Below, piece after piece: positions 18,702 through 28,382 of a stretch of DNA of 64,000 nucleotides. Origin of the DNA: Thermoleophilia bacterium. Its GTDB lineage: Bacteria; Actinomycetota; Thermoleophilia; Gaiellales; Gaiellaceae. The notes beneath the pieces were generated by a model. That model ran no database searches, was not told the DNA's origin, and saw nothing but the letters and a program-made list of their open reading frames with translations. The stretch lies in NCBI GenBank assembly GCA_020845695.1, contig JADLFG010000017.1, positions 62,001-126,000 of the forward strand, read 5' to 3'. The translations under genes were made by a program, and so were the position numbers. Numbering within the stretch: position 1 is the first letter of the stretch; every line of letters starts with the position of its first letter.

Positions 18702-21509
18702 ATGAGCACGCGCCCGGCCGGGGAGCCGGCGTCCGCACCGCTTCTCGACGGCCTGCCCGGCATCTTCTACGTCCTCAGCGAGCGGGGCGCGATGCTCCGC
18801 TGGAACGACCGCTTCGAGTCGGTCAGCGGCTACTCGACGGCGGAGCTCGCCGCCATGCACGCGGTCGACTTCTTCGCCGGTCCGGAGAAGTCGCTGATCG
18901 CGGAGCGCATCGCGGAGGTGTTCGCGCGGGGGGAGGCGGACGCGGAGGCGCACTTCGTGGCCAAGGACGGCACCGCCACGCCCTACTACTTCACCGGCCG
19001 GCGCATCACCCTGGAAGGCGCCCTCTGCCTGGTCGGCATGGGCCTGGACCTGAGCGAGCAGAGACGCGCGCAGGAGCGGGTCGACCAGAACCTGCGCGAG
19101 CTCACCGCCCTGCACGGCATCGGCCAGAGCCTGAGCACCGAGATCGCGCTCGACCGGGTCGTCCGGGCTGCGATCGAGGCGATCGTCGCCGCGACCCGGG
19201 CCGACCCCGTGATGGTCTTCCTGAGGACGGAGCGCGGGCTCGAGCTCCGCGGGGCCGGCCCTTCCGATCCGGGCTGCCGAGCCCCCGAGCTGGGCGAGTG
19301 CCTGTGCGGGCTGGCCGCGCGGGAGGGGAGGGCGGTCTACTCGTTGGACATCCGTGGCGACCCGTGCTTCACCCGGAACGAGTGCAAGGCGGCCGGGATC
19401 CGGTCGTTCGCGTGCCTGCCGCTCGTCAGCGAGGGGCGGGTGCAGGGCGTGCTGGCGCTCGCCTCCCGGGCGGAGCGGGACTTCGAGACGCAGTCCCTGT
19501 TTCTCGAGTCGATCGCGACGGCCGTGTCGATCAGCCTGCACAACGCGCTCCTCTACGAGCGGGTGACCCGCCACGCCTCGGAGCTCGAGCAGGAGGTGGC
19601 CGCGCGCGCGGAGGCGGAGCAATCGCTGCGCGACCTCTCCGTCGCGCTCAGCGCCGCCGGCGACGTCGCCCTCATGACCGCTCCGGACGGCACGATCACG
19701 TCCGTCAACGCGCAGTTCACCGAGCTGTACGGGTACACCGCCGACGAGGTGGTGGGGAAGGTGACGCCGCGGATCCTGAAGAGCGGGAAGCAGAGCGCGG
19801 GCGGCTACGAGGAGCTCTGGCGGACGATTCTGCGCGGTGAGAGCTTCCGCGGCGAGGTGGTCAACCGGGCCAAGGACGGCAGGCTGATCTCGATCGAGGA
19901 GACGGTCACGCCGTTTCGCGACGAGCGCGGCCGGATCGCCGGCTTTCTCGCGCTCCAGAGGGACGTGACCGAGCGCGTGCGAGCGCAGAGGGCGCTACGG
20001 GCCAGCGAGGCGCAGTTCCGGTCGCTGCTCGCGAACGCCTCCGACCTGATCACGGTGATCGACGAGCGGGGGACGATCCGGTTCCAGGGGCCCTCCAGCG
20101 AGCGGCTGCTGGGCCACGCGCCCGCCGAGCTGACCGGGCACTCCGCCTTCGACTGGATCCACCCCGACGACGGGCCGCGAGTCGCGGCGGATCTCCAGCG
20201 TGCGTTCGCGACTCCCGGCGCCTCCGTCTCCTCCGAGTTCCGCTTCCGCCACCGCGACGGCGGCTGGCGCACCCTCGAGGCGATCGGCCGCGCCATGACC
20301 GACCCGGGCAGGGAGGGACTGGCCGTCGTGAACTCCCGGGACGTGACCGACGACCGGCGGCTCGAGGAGCAGCTTCGCCAGGCCCAGCGGATGGAGACCG
20401 TCGGGCGGCTCGCGGGCGGAGTGGCGCACGACTTCAACAACATCCTCGCGGTCGTGCTGATGCGCGCGGAGCTGCTCCTCTCGGAGGCGGCCGACCCCGA
20501 GGAGGTCCGGGCGGGCCTGGAGGAGATCCTGGGCGCGGCCGAGCGGGCTGCCGGCCTGACCCGGCAGCTGCTCGCGTTCAGCCGCCGGCAGGTGCTGCAA
20601 CGTCGCGACCTCGACCTGAACGAGGTCGTCTCGAAGCTGGCCCGCATGCTCGAGCGCACGATCGGCGAGGCGGTCCGGCTCGAGCTCCGGCTCGCGCCCG
20701 GCCCGCTCTCGATGCGCGCGGACGCGAGCATGCTCGATCAGGTGCTCCTGAACCTGGTCGTCAACGCCCGCGACGCGATGCCCGGGGGTGGCGGCCTCGT
20801 GATCGCGACGGGAGCGCGAGTCGTGGACGAGGCCGCTGCCGCCCCGCACCCGAACGCGGCGCCGGGTGAGTACGTCTGGCTGAGCGTGAGCGACACCGGT
20901 CACGGCATCCCCGCCGAGATCCTGCCGCATGTCTTCGACCCGTTCTTCACCACGAAGGGCGCCGGGGCGGGCACGGGCCTCGGCCTCGCGACCGTCTTTG
21001 GGATCGTGGAGCAGCATCGCGGCTGGGTCGAGGTCGCCAGCGAGCCGGGGCAGGGGACCCGATTCGAGGTGCTCCTGCCCGCTGCCGCCGCCGGCGCGCG
21101 GTCCGAGCCGGGCGCCTCCGAGCCCCCACCGCGCGGGGGCAGCGAGACCATCCTGCTGGTCGAGGACGACGCGCGGGTGCGCCGGGTCACGCGCGACGTG
21201 CTGGCCGGGCACGGCTACCGGGTGCTCGAGGCGGCCGACGGGGCGGAGGCGCTCGAGCGGTGGGATCGCCAGAACGGCGCGATCGACCTCCTGATCACCG
21301 ACATGGCCCTGCCGGGAGGCCTGAACGGCCAGACGCTGGCGGCGGGGCTCCGGGAGCGCTCGCCGCGCCTGCGCGTGATCCTCACGAGCGGCCACAGCGC
21401 GGAGATCGCCGGGCGGGAGCTCGCGCTCTCGCCCGGGCAGGCCTTCGTTCAGAAGCCCGTCGCGGCGAGCGCGCTCCTGGCAGCCGTGCGCCGCACCCTG
21501 GACGGGTGA
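18702..21509 (+). CDS. Hybrid sensor histidine kinase (PAS-GAF-PAS-PAS-HisKA-HATPase-receiver)
   Basis: 935 residues, no membrane segment, so a cytoplasmic sensor. Order: PAS (~20-130), GAF (~150-300), coiled coil, two PAS domains (~320-440 and ~450-560), HisKA with phospho-acceptor GGVAHDFNNI near residue 574, HATPase with N box NLVVNARDAM, G1 DTGHGIP and G2 GTGLGLA, and a C-terminal receiver with phospho-acceptor Asp near 866 (LLITDMALPG). The GAF domain holds six cysteines within ~55 residues (GC, ECLC, PC, EC, AC), suggesting redox, metal or thiol sensing. ATG 18702 was chosen; a GTG at 18663 would add 13 residues. No dedicated response regulator is adjacent. Confidence 0.92.
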   Translation: MSTRPAGEPASAPLLDGLPGIFYVLSERGAMLRWNDRFESVSGYSTAELAAMHAVDFFAGPEKSLIAERIAEVFARGEADAEAHFVAKDGTATPYYFTGRRITLEGALCLVGMGLDLSEQRRAQERVDQNLRELTALHGIGQSLSTEIALDRVVRAAIEAIVAATRADPVMVFLRTERGLELRGAGPSDPGCRAPELGECLCGLAAREGRAVYSLDIRGDPCFTRNECKAAGIRSFACLPLVSEGRVQGVLALASRAERDFETQSLFLESIATAVSISLHNALLYERVTRHASELEQEVAARAEAEQSLRDLSVALSAAGDVALMTAPDGTITSVNAQFTELYGYTADEVVGKVTPRILKSGKQSAGGYEELWRTILRGESFRGEVVNRAKDGRLISIEETVTPFRDERGRIAGFLALQRDVTERVRAQRALRASEAQFRSLLANASDLITVIDERGTIRFQGPSSERLLGHAPAELTGHSAFDWIHPDDGPRVAADLQRAFATPGASVSSEFRFRHRDGGWRTLEAIGRAMTDPGREGLAVVNSRDVTDDRRLEEQLRQAQRMETVGRLAGGVAHDFNNILAVVLMRAELLLSEAADPEEVRAGLEEILGAAERAAGLTRQLLAFSRRQVLQRRDLDLNEVVSKLARMLERTIGEAVRLELRLAPGPLSMRADASMLDQVLLNLVVNARDAMPGGGGLVIATGARVVDEAAAAPHPNAAPGEYVWLSVSDTGHGIPAEILPHVFDPFFTTKGAGAGTGLGLATVFGIVEQHRGWVEVASEPGQGTRFEVLLPAAAAGARSEPGASEPPPRGGSETILLVEDDARVRRVTRDVLAGHGYRVLEAADGAEALERWDRQNGAIDLLITDMALPGGLNGQTLAAGLRERSPRLRVILTSGHSAEIAGRELALSPGQAFVQKPVAASALLAAVRRTLDG

Positions 21510-21619
21510 CGGGCCACCGCTCGGCGCCCGGCTTGCCGGTCGCGGGATCACCCGGTGGCTCGCCCGGAGGGGCCGCCGCCCTCGCTCACCTCCACCCGCA
21601 CGAGGGGGAGCGCCGCGGC

Positions 21620-22434
21620 ATGGCGCGGATCAGGGTGCTCGATCGTGACCGCGCCGGCCCGGCCGCCGGCCCGGCCGCCGGCCTTCTAGGATCCCTGGTC
21701 GAGGAGCGGGTCTCGGGTCAGGTGACTCTCGGACAACGGCTGGTGGCGATCATGGCCGCCGCTGCGGTGGTCTACGCGCGCCTGATGGCCTCCGGCGAGG
21801 TGCGGACGATCGAGCTGCTCGACGCCGCGCGCGCGGTCTTCAGGATCCGGATCGAGTCGAGCCAGGGCCGGGTCGTCGACATGGCGGGCGATTCCGTGCT
21901 CGCCACCTTCGAGACCGCCGCCGGGGCGATCACCGCGGCTCTCAAGCTCCGGCGGGAGCTCCGGACCCTCGAGGCCGGGGAGCCCGAGAGCCGGCGCCTG
22001 CGCTTTCGCGTCGGCGTCCATCTCGGGGACGTGATCGAGCGGCCGGGCGGCACGATCACGGCGACGGGGTCAACGTCGCCGCGCGCCTGCAGGCGCTGGC
22101 CGAGCCGGGCGGCGTCGCGGTCTCGGACGTCGTCTGCGGGGCGGGCCGCGATCGGGTGCCCGCAGCCTTCGACGATCACGGCGAGCACAGCGTCAAGAAC
22201 ACCCGCGGAGCCAGAGCGCGGCTGCGCGGCCTTGCCACGGGAAGCACAAAGGTACTCCCTGGCCGGACGCGTATCCAGAAGCCGGCCGTTCGCCGAGGGG
22301 AGGCGAGGCCGGCGGCCAGCGACCGCTGCGGGCGCGAGCCTCAGTCGTTCGCTCTGGTGCCCTCGCCCTGGGTGCCGACGTGGGTGGGGTCGGCGTCGAA
22401 GAAGAGGCCGCCGACGGTGCGCACGGTCGGGTAG
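21620..22434 (+). pseudogene. Class III adenylate/guanylate cyclase remnant, frameshifted
   Basis: Residues resembling a cyclase homology domain begin near 21720 (QRLVAIMAAAAVVYARLM) and continue through MAGDSVLATF and RVGVHLGDVI. Near 22050-22060 the frame breaks: the expected GDGVNVAARLQALAEPGG follows only in the next frame, continuing to HSVKNTRG before the domain ends near 22215. That frame runs on to a stop at 22432-22434, inside the convergent gene. The first metal-binding Asp expected in the AxVVGYS region is replaced by Ala, while the Asp of AGDS remains. Base loss plus a missing catalytic residue suggests decay; an assembly error could explain the frameshift alone. Confidence 0.7.
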
Positions 22435-23597
22435 CGGAAGTTCGCCTTGCACTCCGCTCGGGCCTGTTGCTCTTCGGCGGGGATCTTCTCGTCGCACAGC
22501 GTCGCCATGTCCATGCGGAACTTCTCGTCGATCTCCCCGCGCGACCAGCCGTGGAAGTCGATCTTGACGCCGGTGAACCTGTCGTAGACGGTGTGGCCGC
22601 CGTAGCCGGCGTCATGGAGGTTGCAGGCGTCGACGAAGCTCACCTCGTAGGGGGTGCCGTCTTCCCCGTAGTAGGTGCTCGTGTTGCCGAAGTAGTTCTC
22701 GGCGGCGACGACGGCGTCCCAACCTTCGCCGCCGCAGCCGTTCGACACCCGCTCGATCGGGACGACCATCTTGATCCAGGCGCAGCTCGACCTGGGAGCG
22801 CTCTTGCTCTTGTTGCCGGCGGCGTCCTTCGCCCAGATGCAGGCGAACATCGGGCCCTCGAGCGTGGCGGGCAAGTCGACGGTCCAGACGAGTCTGCCCC
22901 CGGTCTTGCCCGAGTAGCTCGCGTTCCTGACGTACTGGCCGCCCTCGAACAGGGTGGCGCGGGCCTTCACCCGGCCGCTGTTGTCCTTGACGCTGAACTC
23001 GAGCTTGATCCGCGCGCCCGGCGTCACGAACCCCTTGAAGGGGAACGCCCGGACCTTCGGCGGCGTGCAGTCTCGCGCCGCTGGCCTCGGCACGCCGGGG
23101 GGAGGAATCTCACGAGACCCCGGGCAGCCCTCGGCCGGCGGGGTATCGGTGCCGTCGCCAACGCGCGTGGCGCTGATCTCGACGTGCGCCGTGGACGCCA
23201 AAGGAGTGGACCAGCCACTCCAGGAGTTGCCGTCCGCGCTCAACGTCAGCTCCAGGGTGCCGTAGTCCCAGTCCGGGACAGGGGGATCCGAAGGGGTCGG
23301 GTTGGTCCAGGTTCCGTGCAGGACGTTGCCGGCGACGATGCCCTCCAGGTGCGTGGAGCCAGCCCCCACAGCCCAGTTGCCGCTGACGTGGTTACCGGTC
23401 TGTGTCCAGTTCAGCGTCACACCGTTTGACGTGCGCCACGTGCCGGCCCAGGGGCTCGCCTGCACGCGGGCGCTCGGGACCGGGGCCGGGGCGTACTCGG
23501 AAGACGCCGCCGGGACGGCCGGGGCCGGCGCAACGAACACCGCCAGCCCAGCGAGGAGGCCGGCGAATACTCGGCGACCTGGGAGAAACTCGGTCAT
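22341..23597 (-). CDS. Secreted protein with C-terminal phospholipase A2-like domain (paralogue 1)
   Basis: 418 residues. Signal peptide to about residue 30. Residues ~45-130 form a Trp/Gly-rich beta domain (AGTWRTSNG, GNHVSGNWAVG). Residues ~175-260 form an Ig-like domain with CTPPKVRAFPF. The C-terminal part has SNGCGGEGWD, AAENYFGN and ACNLHDAGYGG, which resembles the CxxHDxxY catalytic centre of prokaryotic phospholipase A2; the His-Asp pair and downstream cysteines are present. ATG 23597 has AGGAG five bases upstream. A paralogue at 32325-33242 shares the last two domains. Phospholipase activity is inferred from one motif. Confidence 0.6.
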   Translation of the reverse strand: MTEFLPGRRVFAGLLAGLAVFVAPAPAVPAASSEYAPAPVPSARVQASPWAGTWRTSNGVTLNWTQTGNHVSGNWAVGAGSTHLEGIVAGNVLHGTWTNPTPSDPPVPDWDYGTLELTLSADGNSWSGWSTPLASTAHVEISATRVGDGTDTPPAEGCPGSREIPPPGVPRPAARDCTPPKVRAFPFKGFVTPGARIKLEFSVKDNSGRVKARATLFEGGQYVRNASYSGKTGGRLVWTVDLPATLEGPMFACIWAKDAAGNKSKSAPRSSCAWIKMVVPIERVSNGCGGEGWDAVVAAENYFGNTSTYYGEDGTPYEVSFVDACNLHDAGYGGHTVYDRFTGVKIDFHGWSRGEIDEKFRMDMATLCDEKIPAEEQQARAECKANFRYPTVRTVGGLFFDADPTHVGTQGEGTRAND

Positions 23598-23763
23598 GCT
23601 CCTGGGGTCCCGCGCCGGGGTGAGCAAATCGACTTCCCCTCCACCCGAACCCTCCCAGCCGGCCGTGCTCCTGTCAAGGGCAATCGAGGTGATCCAGGCC
23701 GGTGCGCGGCTCGCTGCCGCCGCTGCCTCTCAAGGCGCCGCGGTCGCTGCCGATAACCGCACG

Positions 23764-25236
23764 GTGCATCATCGTCTGCCAGCCCTTCTCCTCGGCCTCG
23801 TCGCGCAGCTGCTCGCGGCGGCGCCCGCCTCCGCCGCGACCGAGCTGCCACCGCTGCCGGGCTCGGGGCAGGTGCAGCGACCGAACATCGTCGTCGTGAT
23901 GACCGACGACCAGACGCTCGAGTCGGTGCGCGTGATGGAGAACGTCGAGCGGCTGATCGCGGCGGCGGGCGTGACGTTCGAGAGCTTCTACACGACCTAC
24001 TCGCTCTGCTGCCCGTCGCGCTCGACGTTCCTGACCGGCCAGTACCCGCACAACCACGGCGTGCTCGGGAACTACCCGCCGAACGGCGGCTACGGCGCCC
24101 TCGACTACTCGAACACGCTCCCCGCCTGGCTCCAGCGGGCGGGCTACAACACGGCCCACTTCGGCAAGTGGCTGAACGGCTACGGGCAGGGCGGCAAGCG
24201 GAAGCAGAAGGAGATCCCGGCCGGGTGGAGCGAGTGGTACGGGCTGGTCGACCCGAAGACCTACCTGTACTACGGCTACACGGTCAACGAGAACGGGCGG
24301 CTGAAGACGTACCGCCGCAAGCCAGGCAACTACCAGACCGATGTCCTGACCGACAAGGCGGTGGCGGTGATCGGGCGCTTCGCCCGTCAGCGCAAGCCGT
24401 TCTTCCTCAACGTCGCCTACATGGCGCCGCACGCGACCGCGAGCGCCGGCGGCTCGCCGGCCACGCCCGCGCCGCGTCACGAGAGTGCGTTCGACGGGGT
24501 GGCGCTGCCGTCGAGCCCGAGCATCAACGAGGCAGACGTCTCCGACAAGCCGGCCCAGATCCGGGAGCTGCCGCTGCTGACGGCGGAGGAGCTCGAGGAG
24601 GCGCGGCAGCGCTACGAGAGCCGCCTCGAGGCGCTGCTCGCGGTCGACGAGGGCATCGCCAGGATCGTGTCCGCGCTCGCGAGCGCGGGGGAGCTCGGCG
24701 ACACCGTGATCGTGTTCACCTCCGACAACGGCTACTTCAGCGGCGAGCACCGGATCGAGGAGGGCAAGGTGCTTCCCTACGAGGAGTCGATCCGGCTGCC
24801 CCTGATCGTTCGTGGGCCCGGGTTCCCCGCCGGCGCGGTGACCGGGGCGCTCGCCGCCAACATCGACCTCGCGCCGACGATCGTCGAGCTTGCCCGCGCG
24901 ACGGCCAGGCGCACCCAGGACGGCCGCTCGCTCGTGCCCGCGCTCGAGCAGCCCGCGACCGTCTGGGCGCGCGATTTCCTGATCGAGGCCGGCCCCGACC
25001 CGTCGAGCGAGGACGAGTCCGAGAACGACCGCGCCGCGCAGTCGTTCCTCGGTCTTCGCACCGACCGCTACCTGTACGTCGAGTACGACTCCGGCGAGCG
25101 GGAGCTCTACGACCTCGTGCTCGACCCGTTCCAGCTCGAGAGCCGCCACGCCGACCCGGCGTTCGACGCGATCGAGGCCGACCTGGCCGCCCGTCTGGAC
25201 GCGTTCAGGGACTGCGCGGGCAGCGCGTGCGCGTAG
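23764..25236 (+). CDS. Secreted type I sulfatase
   Basis: 490 residues. Signal peptide (LLLGLVAQLLAAAPASA) from the GTG at 23764. NIVVVMTDDQ supplies metal-binding Asp pairs, and CCPSRSTFLTGQ contains the C-x-P-x-R motif whose first Cys becomes formylglycine. GKWLNGYG, FFLNVAYMAPH and FTSDNGYFSGEH supply the remaining active-site Lys, His, Asp and Asn. The order matches arylsulfatases and N-acetylglucosamine-6-sulfatases. Cysteine-type activation needs a formylglycine-generating enzyme, not seen in this window. It would desulfate extracellular polysaccharide or glycoprotein. The exact start is uncertain because the frame stays open upstream. Confidence 0.88.
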   Translation: MHHRLPALLLGLVAQLLAAAPASAATELPPLPGSGQVQRPNIVVVMTDDQTLESVRVMENVERLIAAAGVTFESFYTTYSLCCPSRSTFLTGQYPHNHGVLGNYPPNGGYGALDYSNTLPAWLQRAGYNTAHFGKWLNGYGQGGKRKQKEIPAGWSEWYGLVDPKTYLYYGYTVNENGRLKTYRRKPGNYQTDVLTDKAVAVIGRFARQRKPFFLNVAYMAPHATASAGGSPATPAPRHESAFDGVALPSSPSINEADVSDKPAQIRELPLLTAEELEEARQRYESRLEALLAVDEGIARIVSALASAGELGDTVIVFTSDNGYFSGEHRIEEGKVLPYEESIRLPLIVRGPGFPAGAVTGALAANIDLAPTIVELARATARRTQDGRSLVPALEQPATVWARDFLIEAGPDPSSEDESENDRAAQSFLGLRTDRYLYVEYDSGERELYDLVLDPFQLESRHADPAFDAIEADLAARLDAFRDCAGSACA

Positions 25237-25267
25237 CCCCAGGCAGCGCCGGCGGGGCCGTCCGGGC

Positions 25268-27457
25268 TCAGCTCTTCCCGGATTTCGGGCGGTAGCAGAA
25301 CTCGCTCTGGCCGAGCAGCTCGCCGTACTGGCCGGAGGCGAGATACGGCCAGACGTACCAGACGTAGCAGCCCCGCTTCAGCGCCTGGCGCTTGCCCTCG
25401 AACGTCCAGCTCGCGCGGAGGCGGTAGCTCGTCCCTTTCGGGAAGACGCTCAGCACCTTCCTGGACGAGGCTGCCGCGACCTCGCGCGCGGTCGCCCCGG
25501 ACGGGCCGGTGAAGAAGAGCTGCAGGTTGTGGAGCGTCGCGCCGGGCGTCTTCTTCCAGGTCAGGAGCGGCGGGCGGGTGACGGTCGCGCCCGTGAGCGG
25601 CGACAGCAGGAGCTGCGTCGTGCCGAGCACGACGATCGCGACGCCCACCGAGCGGTTGCCGGTCTCGTCGTAGCTGACGAACAGGTAGCGGTACTGCTCG
25701 CCCTCCGCGAGCCCGGAGTCGCGGAAGCTCGTCTTCGCGCCACGGTAGACGCGTGTCTCCTCGGCCCCGCTCTGGCCGGGTGTCCTCGTCACCTCGACGT
25801 AGGCGAAGTCCTTGACCGTCGGATTCGACCAGCGGAAGAGGAAGGAGCGGTTCCCGGCGAGCGCGGCCAGCTTCTTCACGTTCTCCGGCGGCACGCGGTC
25901 GATCGCCTCGGCCTGCAGCGGCCGGGGCCCGACCTCGACCCGTGCGGTGGCCGTGGCCCGGTTGCCGTGCTCGTCGGTAGCGGTGAACGTGACCGTCGTG
26001 AACCCGAGCTCGAACGTGGCGGGCGCGTCGTTCGTGAGCTCGGGGTCGGTGTCGACGAGATCGGCGGCGGCGGCGCCGGCGAGGAAGGACTGGATCGCGG
26101 GATCGGTCGCGGGCAGCGGCTCCGTCGACTTGACGCCGATGTCGGCCGGCGGCGTCAGCACGGGCGGGGTGCGATCCTCGACGGTGACGAAGAAGGTGGC
26201 GGTGCCGGTCTTGCCGCTCGAGTCGGTGGCCGAGCACCGGACCGAGGTTCGCCCGAGCGGAAACACCGGCCCCGAGGCGATCGAGCAGGGCACGGTCGCG
26301 ATCGGGCCGTCGACGTCGTCGGTTGCGGTCACGGCGCCGTAGGTGACCGCGGCGCCGGTCGGGCCGGTCGCCTCGACCGTGACGTTGCCGGGGACGCTCA
26401 CGACCGGGGCGGACGCGTCCTGCACCGTGACGGCGAAGACCGCGCTGCCCGAGTTGCCGGAGCTGTCGGTTGCCGCGCAGGTCACCGTCGTCGTGCCGAG
26501 CGGGAAGACGGACCCTGGCACGGGCGAGCAGGAGGCCGGGAGGGAACCGTCGACCAGGTCGGCCGCTGACGCTGGGCCGTAGGCCACGGCAGCGCCGCTG
26601 GGGCCGGTCGCGGGGACGGTCGCGTTCGCGGGCGCCGTCACGGCGGGTGGGGTCGTGTCGACGATCGTGACGGAGAACGAGCCGCTGTCTGTGGCACCGT
26701 CGCCGTCGGTCACCGTGCAGCTCACCGTCGTGCCGCCGAACGCGAAGCCCGAGCCGGAGGCCGGGGTGCACGACGGCTCGGGATCGGGGTCGTCTTCGGC
26801 GTCGGTCGCCGTGACCGAGTAGGTGATCGCGGTCAGCGGCCCCGCCGCCTCGCTCGTGATCGCGCCGGGCAGCGCCAGCACGGGCGGGCTGTTCGGGGGC
26901 GCCGTGACCGTGACGGTGGCGGTGCCGCTACCCGGGTTACCGGTGGCGTCGGTGGCCGTGCAGGTGATCGTGGTCGTTCCGATCGGGAACGTCGCGCCGG
27001 AGGCGATCGGCCCGCACGAGGGCGTGAGCGTCCCGTCGACGGCGTCGGTCGCGGTCGCCGAGTAGGACGCCTCCGCCCCTCCCGGCCCGGTCGCCGGGAG
27101 CGTCTGGCTGGCCGGCGTCACCTCGACCGCCGGGCCCGTGGTGTCGGCCACGATGACGCTGAACCCGTGCGCGATCGGGTTGTCCTCGGTGTCGGAGCCG
27201 TCGCAGGAGACCGCCGCGGTGCCGAGCGGGAAGACGCCCGGCCCCGGCGTGCAGGCGAGCACGATCGTCCCGTCCTCCGGGTCGGTCGCGGTCACGGGCG
27301 CCCAGGAGACGGCTGCGCCGTCCGGTCCCGTCGCCTCGGCGCCGATGTTCCCCTGGGCGGGCGGGTCGAGCGAGGGGGGATCGGCCAGCGCGGTTGCCAC
27401 GAGCACGGAGGCGGCGACGCCGATGGCCAGGAAGACGGTGAGCTGGCGTCCGGGCAT
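25268..27457 (-). CDS. Secreted HYR-repeat adhesin-like protein
   Basis: 729 residues. Signal peptide to ~25. Six successive HYR modules (each ~80 residues) span ~29-510; each shows a pattern such as ATGPxGAAVxY, a pair of cysteines, FPLGTTTVTC and ATDSSGNxG. A fibronectin-like domain (~520-610) and a C-terminal domain with TGATVTRPPLLTWK and a Cys-containing tail follow. HYR domains are Ig-like and usually mediate cell-surface adhesion. No LPxTG or membrane anchor is visible at the C-terminus. It lies 6 bp downstream of the next-listed gene on the same strand, so the two are probably co-transcribed. Confidence 0.85.
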   Translation of the reverse strand: MPGRQLTVFLAIGVAASVLVATALADPPSLDPPAQGNIGAEATGPDGAAVSWAPVTATDPEDGTIVLACTPGPGVFPLGTAAVSCDGSDTEDNPIAHGFSVIVADTTGPAVEVTPASQTLPATGPGGAEASYSATATDAVDGTLTPSCGPIASGATFPIGTTTITCTATDATGNPGSGTATVTVTAPPNSPPVLALPGAITSEAAGPLTAITYSVTATDAEDDPDPEPSCTPASGSGFAFGGTTVSCTVTDGDGATDSGSFSVTIVDTTPPAVTAPANATVPATGPSGAAVAYGPASAADLVDGSLPASCSPVPGSVFPLGTTTVTCAATDSSGNSGSAVFAVTVQDASAPVVSVPGNVTVEATGPTGAAVTYGAVTATDDVDGPIATVPCSIASGPVFPLGRTSVRCSATDSSGKTGTATFFVTVEDRTPPVLTPPADIGVKSTEPLPATDPAIQSFLAGAAAADLVDTDPELTNDAPATFELGFTTVTFTATDEHGNRATATARVEVGPRPLQAEAIDRVPPENVKKLAALAGNRSFLFRWSNPTVKDFAYVEVTRTPGQSGAEETRVYRGAKTSFRDSGLAEGEQYRYLFVSYDETGNRSVGVAIVVLGTTQLLLSPLTGATVTRPPLLTWKKTPGATLHNLQLFFTGPSGATAREVAAASSRKVLSVFPKGTSYRLRASWTFEGKRQALKRGCYVWYVWPYLASGQYGELLGQSEFCYRPKSGKS

Positions 27458-27463
27458 GGCTGG

Positions 27464-28258
27464 CTACCCTCCGGCGAGGATGGCGACCACGAGCCCGATC
27501 GCGGCGCTCGCGAGCACCGCGGCGCCGATCAGCCCGAGCTCGAGCCGGCGGGCTGCGAGCAGGCCCGCGACGGCGCTCGAGCGCACCGACCAGGGCGGGA
27601 TCGCGGCGACGCCGAGGAGCAGCACGGCGAGACCGAAGAGACCGAGCAGGACGGGCGCGGCGCCGGCCAGCGACGACGGGTTACCGGCCGGCTGGAGTGC
27701 CGCGGAGGGGCTCGCCTGCGCGGCCGGCTCGGGCTCGATCGTTCGCGCGCCGGACGGCGGCGTCTCGGTCGCGTGCGGCTCGGTCGCCAGGACGGGAGCC
27801 GCCGCCGGCGCTGCGGCCCCGGGCGCGTTCGCTGCCCCGTCGAAGGGGGTCACGCCGGAGGTCCAGATCTCCTCCATCCGTGCTCGCAGCGCGAGCAGCC
27901 GCTTGCGCTCCCGCTCGGCCGCCCGCTGCTCCCGTCGCTTGCGCTCGCGCTCGAGCCGCTGCCGCTCGGCCTCGCGCTGCTCGCGCAGCTCGGCGGCGGT
28001 CGGCCCCGACGGCTCCGGCGGCGCGCTCACGGCCGGGGGCGGCGGGCTCGTGTCGCCCCCCGGGCTCGCGGGCGGCGCGGGAGGCGGCTCCGGGTCGTCC
28101 GGGACGGGATCGGGGCTCGGTGCGGGGTCGGGCGCGACCGGAACCGTCACCGGCGGCTCCTGCGCGAACGACGCGGGCGTGGCGGCGAGCACGAGCGCGA
28201 GCAGGCAGACCGACGGCAGGACACGACGTACCCCCGGGTGGCGCGCCTGCGAACCCAT
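27464..28258 (-). CDS. Exported proline-rich coiled-coil protein with C-terminal membrane helices
   Basis: 264 residues, no recognised family. Signal peptide ending ASFAQ near residue 33; a Pro-rich linker (~35-95); a highly charged Arg/Glu coiled coil (~97-130); an Ala/Pro-rich linker; then two hydrophobic segments (~195-215 and ~235-260) that could insert in the membrane. ATG 28258 is preceded by GAGGGGG, with TACACT ~14 nt upstream as a possible -10. It is the first gene of a two-gene unit with the HYR-repeat protein and might tether or present that protein, an inference from position only. Confidence 0.65.
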   Translation of the reverse strand: MGSQARHPGVRRVLPSVCLLALVLAATPASFAQEPPVTVPVAPDPAPSPDPVPDDPEPPPAPPASPGGDTSPPPPAVSAPPEPSGPTAAELREQREAERQRLERERKRREQRAAERERKRLLALRARMEEIWTSGVTPFDGAANAPGAAAPAAAPVLATEPHATETPPSGARTIEPEPAAQASPSAALQPAGNPSSLAGAAPVLLGLFGLAVLLLGVAAIPPWSVRSSAVAGLLAARRLELGLIGAAVLASAAIGLVVAILAGG

Positions 28259-28382
28259 CCCCCTCGGCGTCGAGTGTACTACCCGAACGGGGGAGTCGGC
28301 CGCTCGGAACTCCCGGGCGCATCCGTCCGTCCAAGCGGTGAGGCTTTGCGCCGGATCCGCCCTGCCCGAGGAGGCTACGACC

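Noticed and set aside
27138..28382. Upstream extension of the small secreted protein's frame across two minus-strand genes
   Set aside because: The signal peptide and ribosome site place the start at 28383; the extension is Ser/Ala/Gly-rich antisense sequence.
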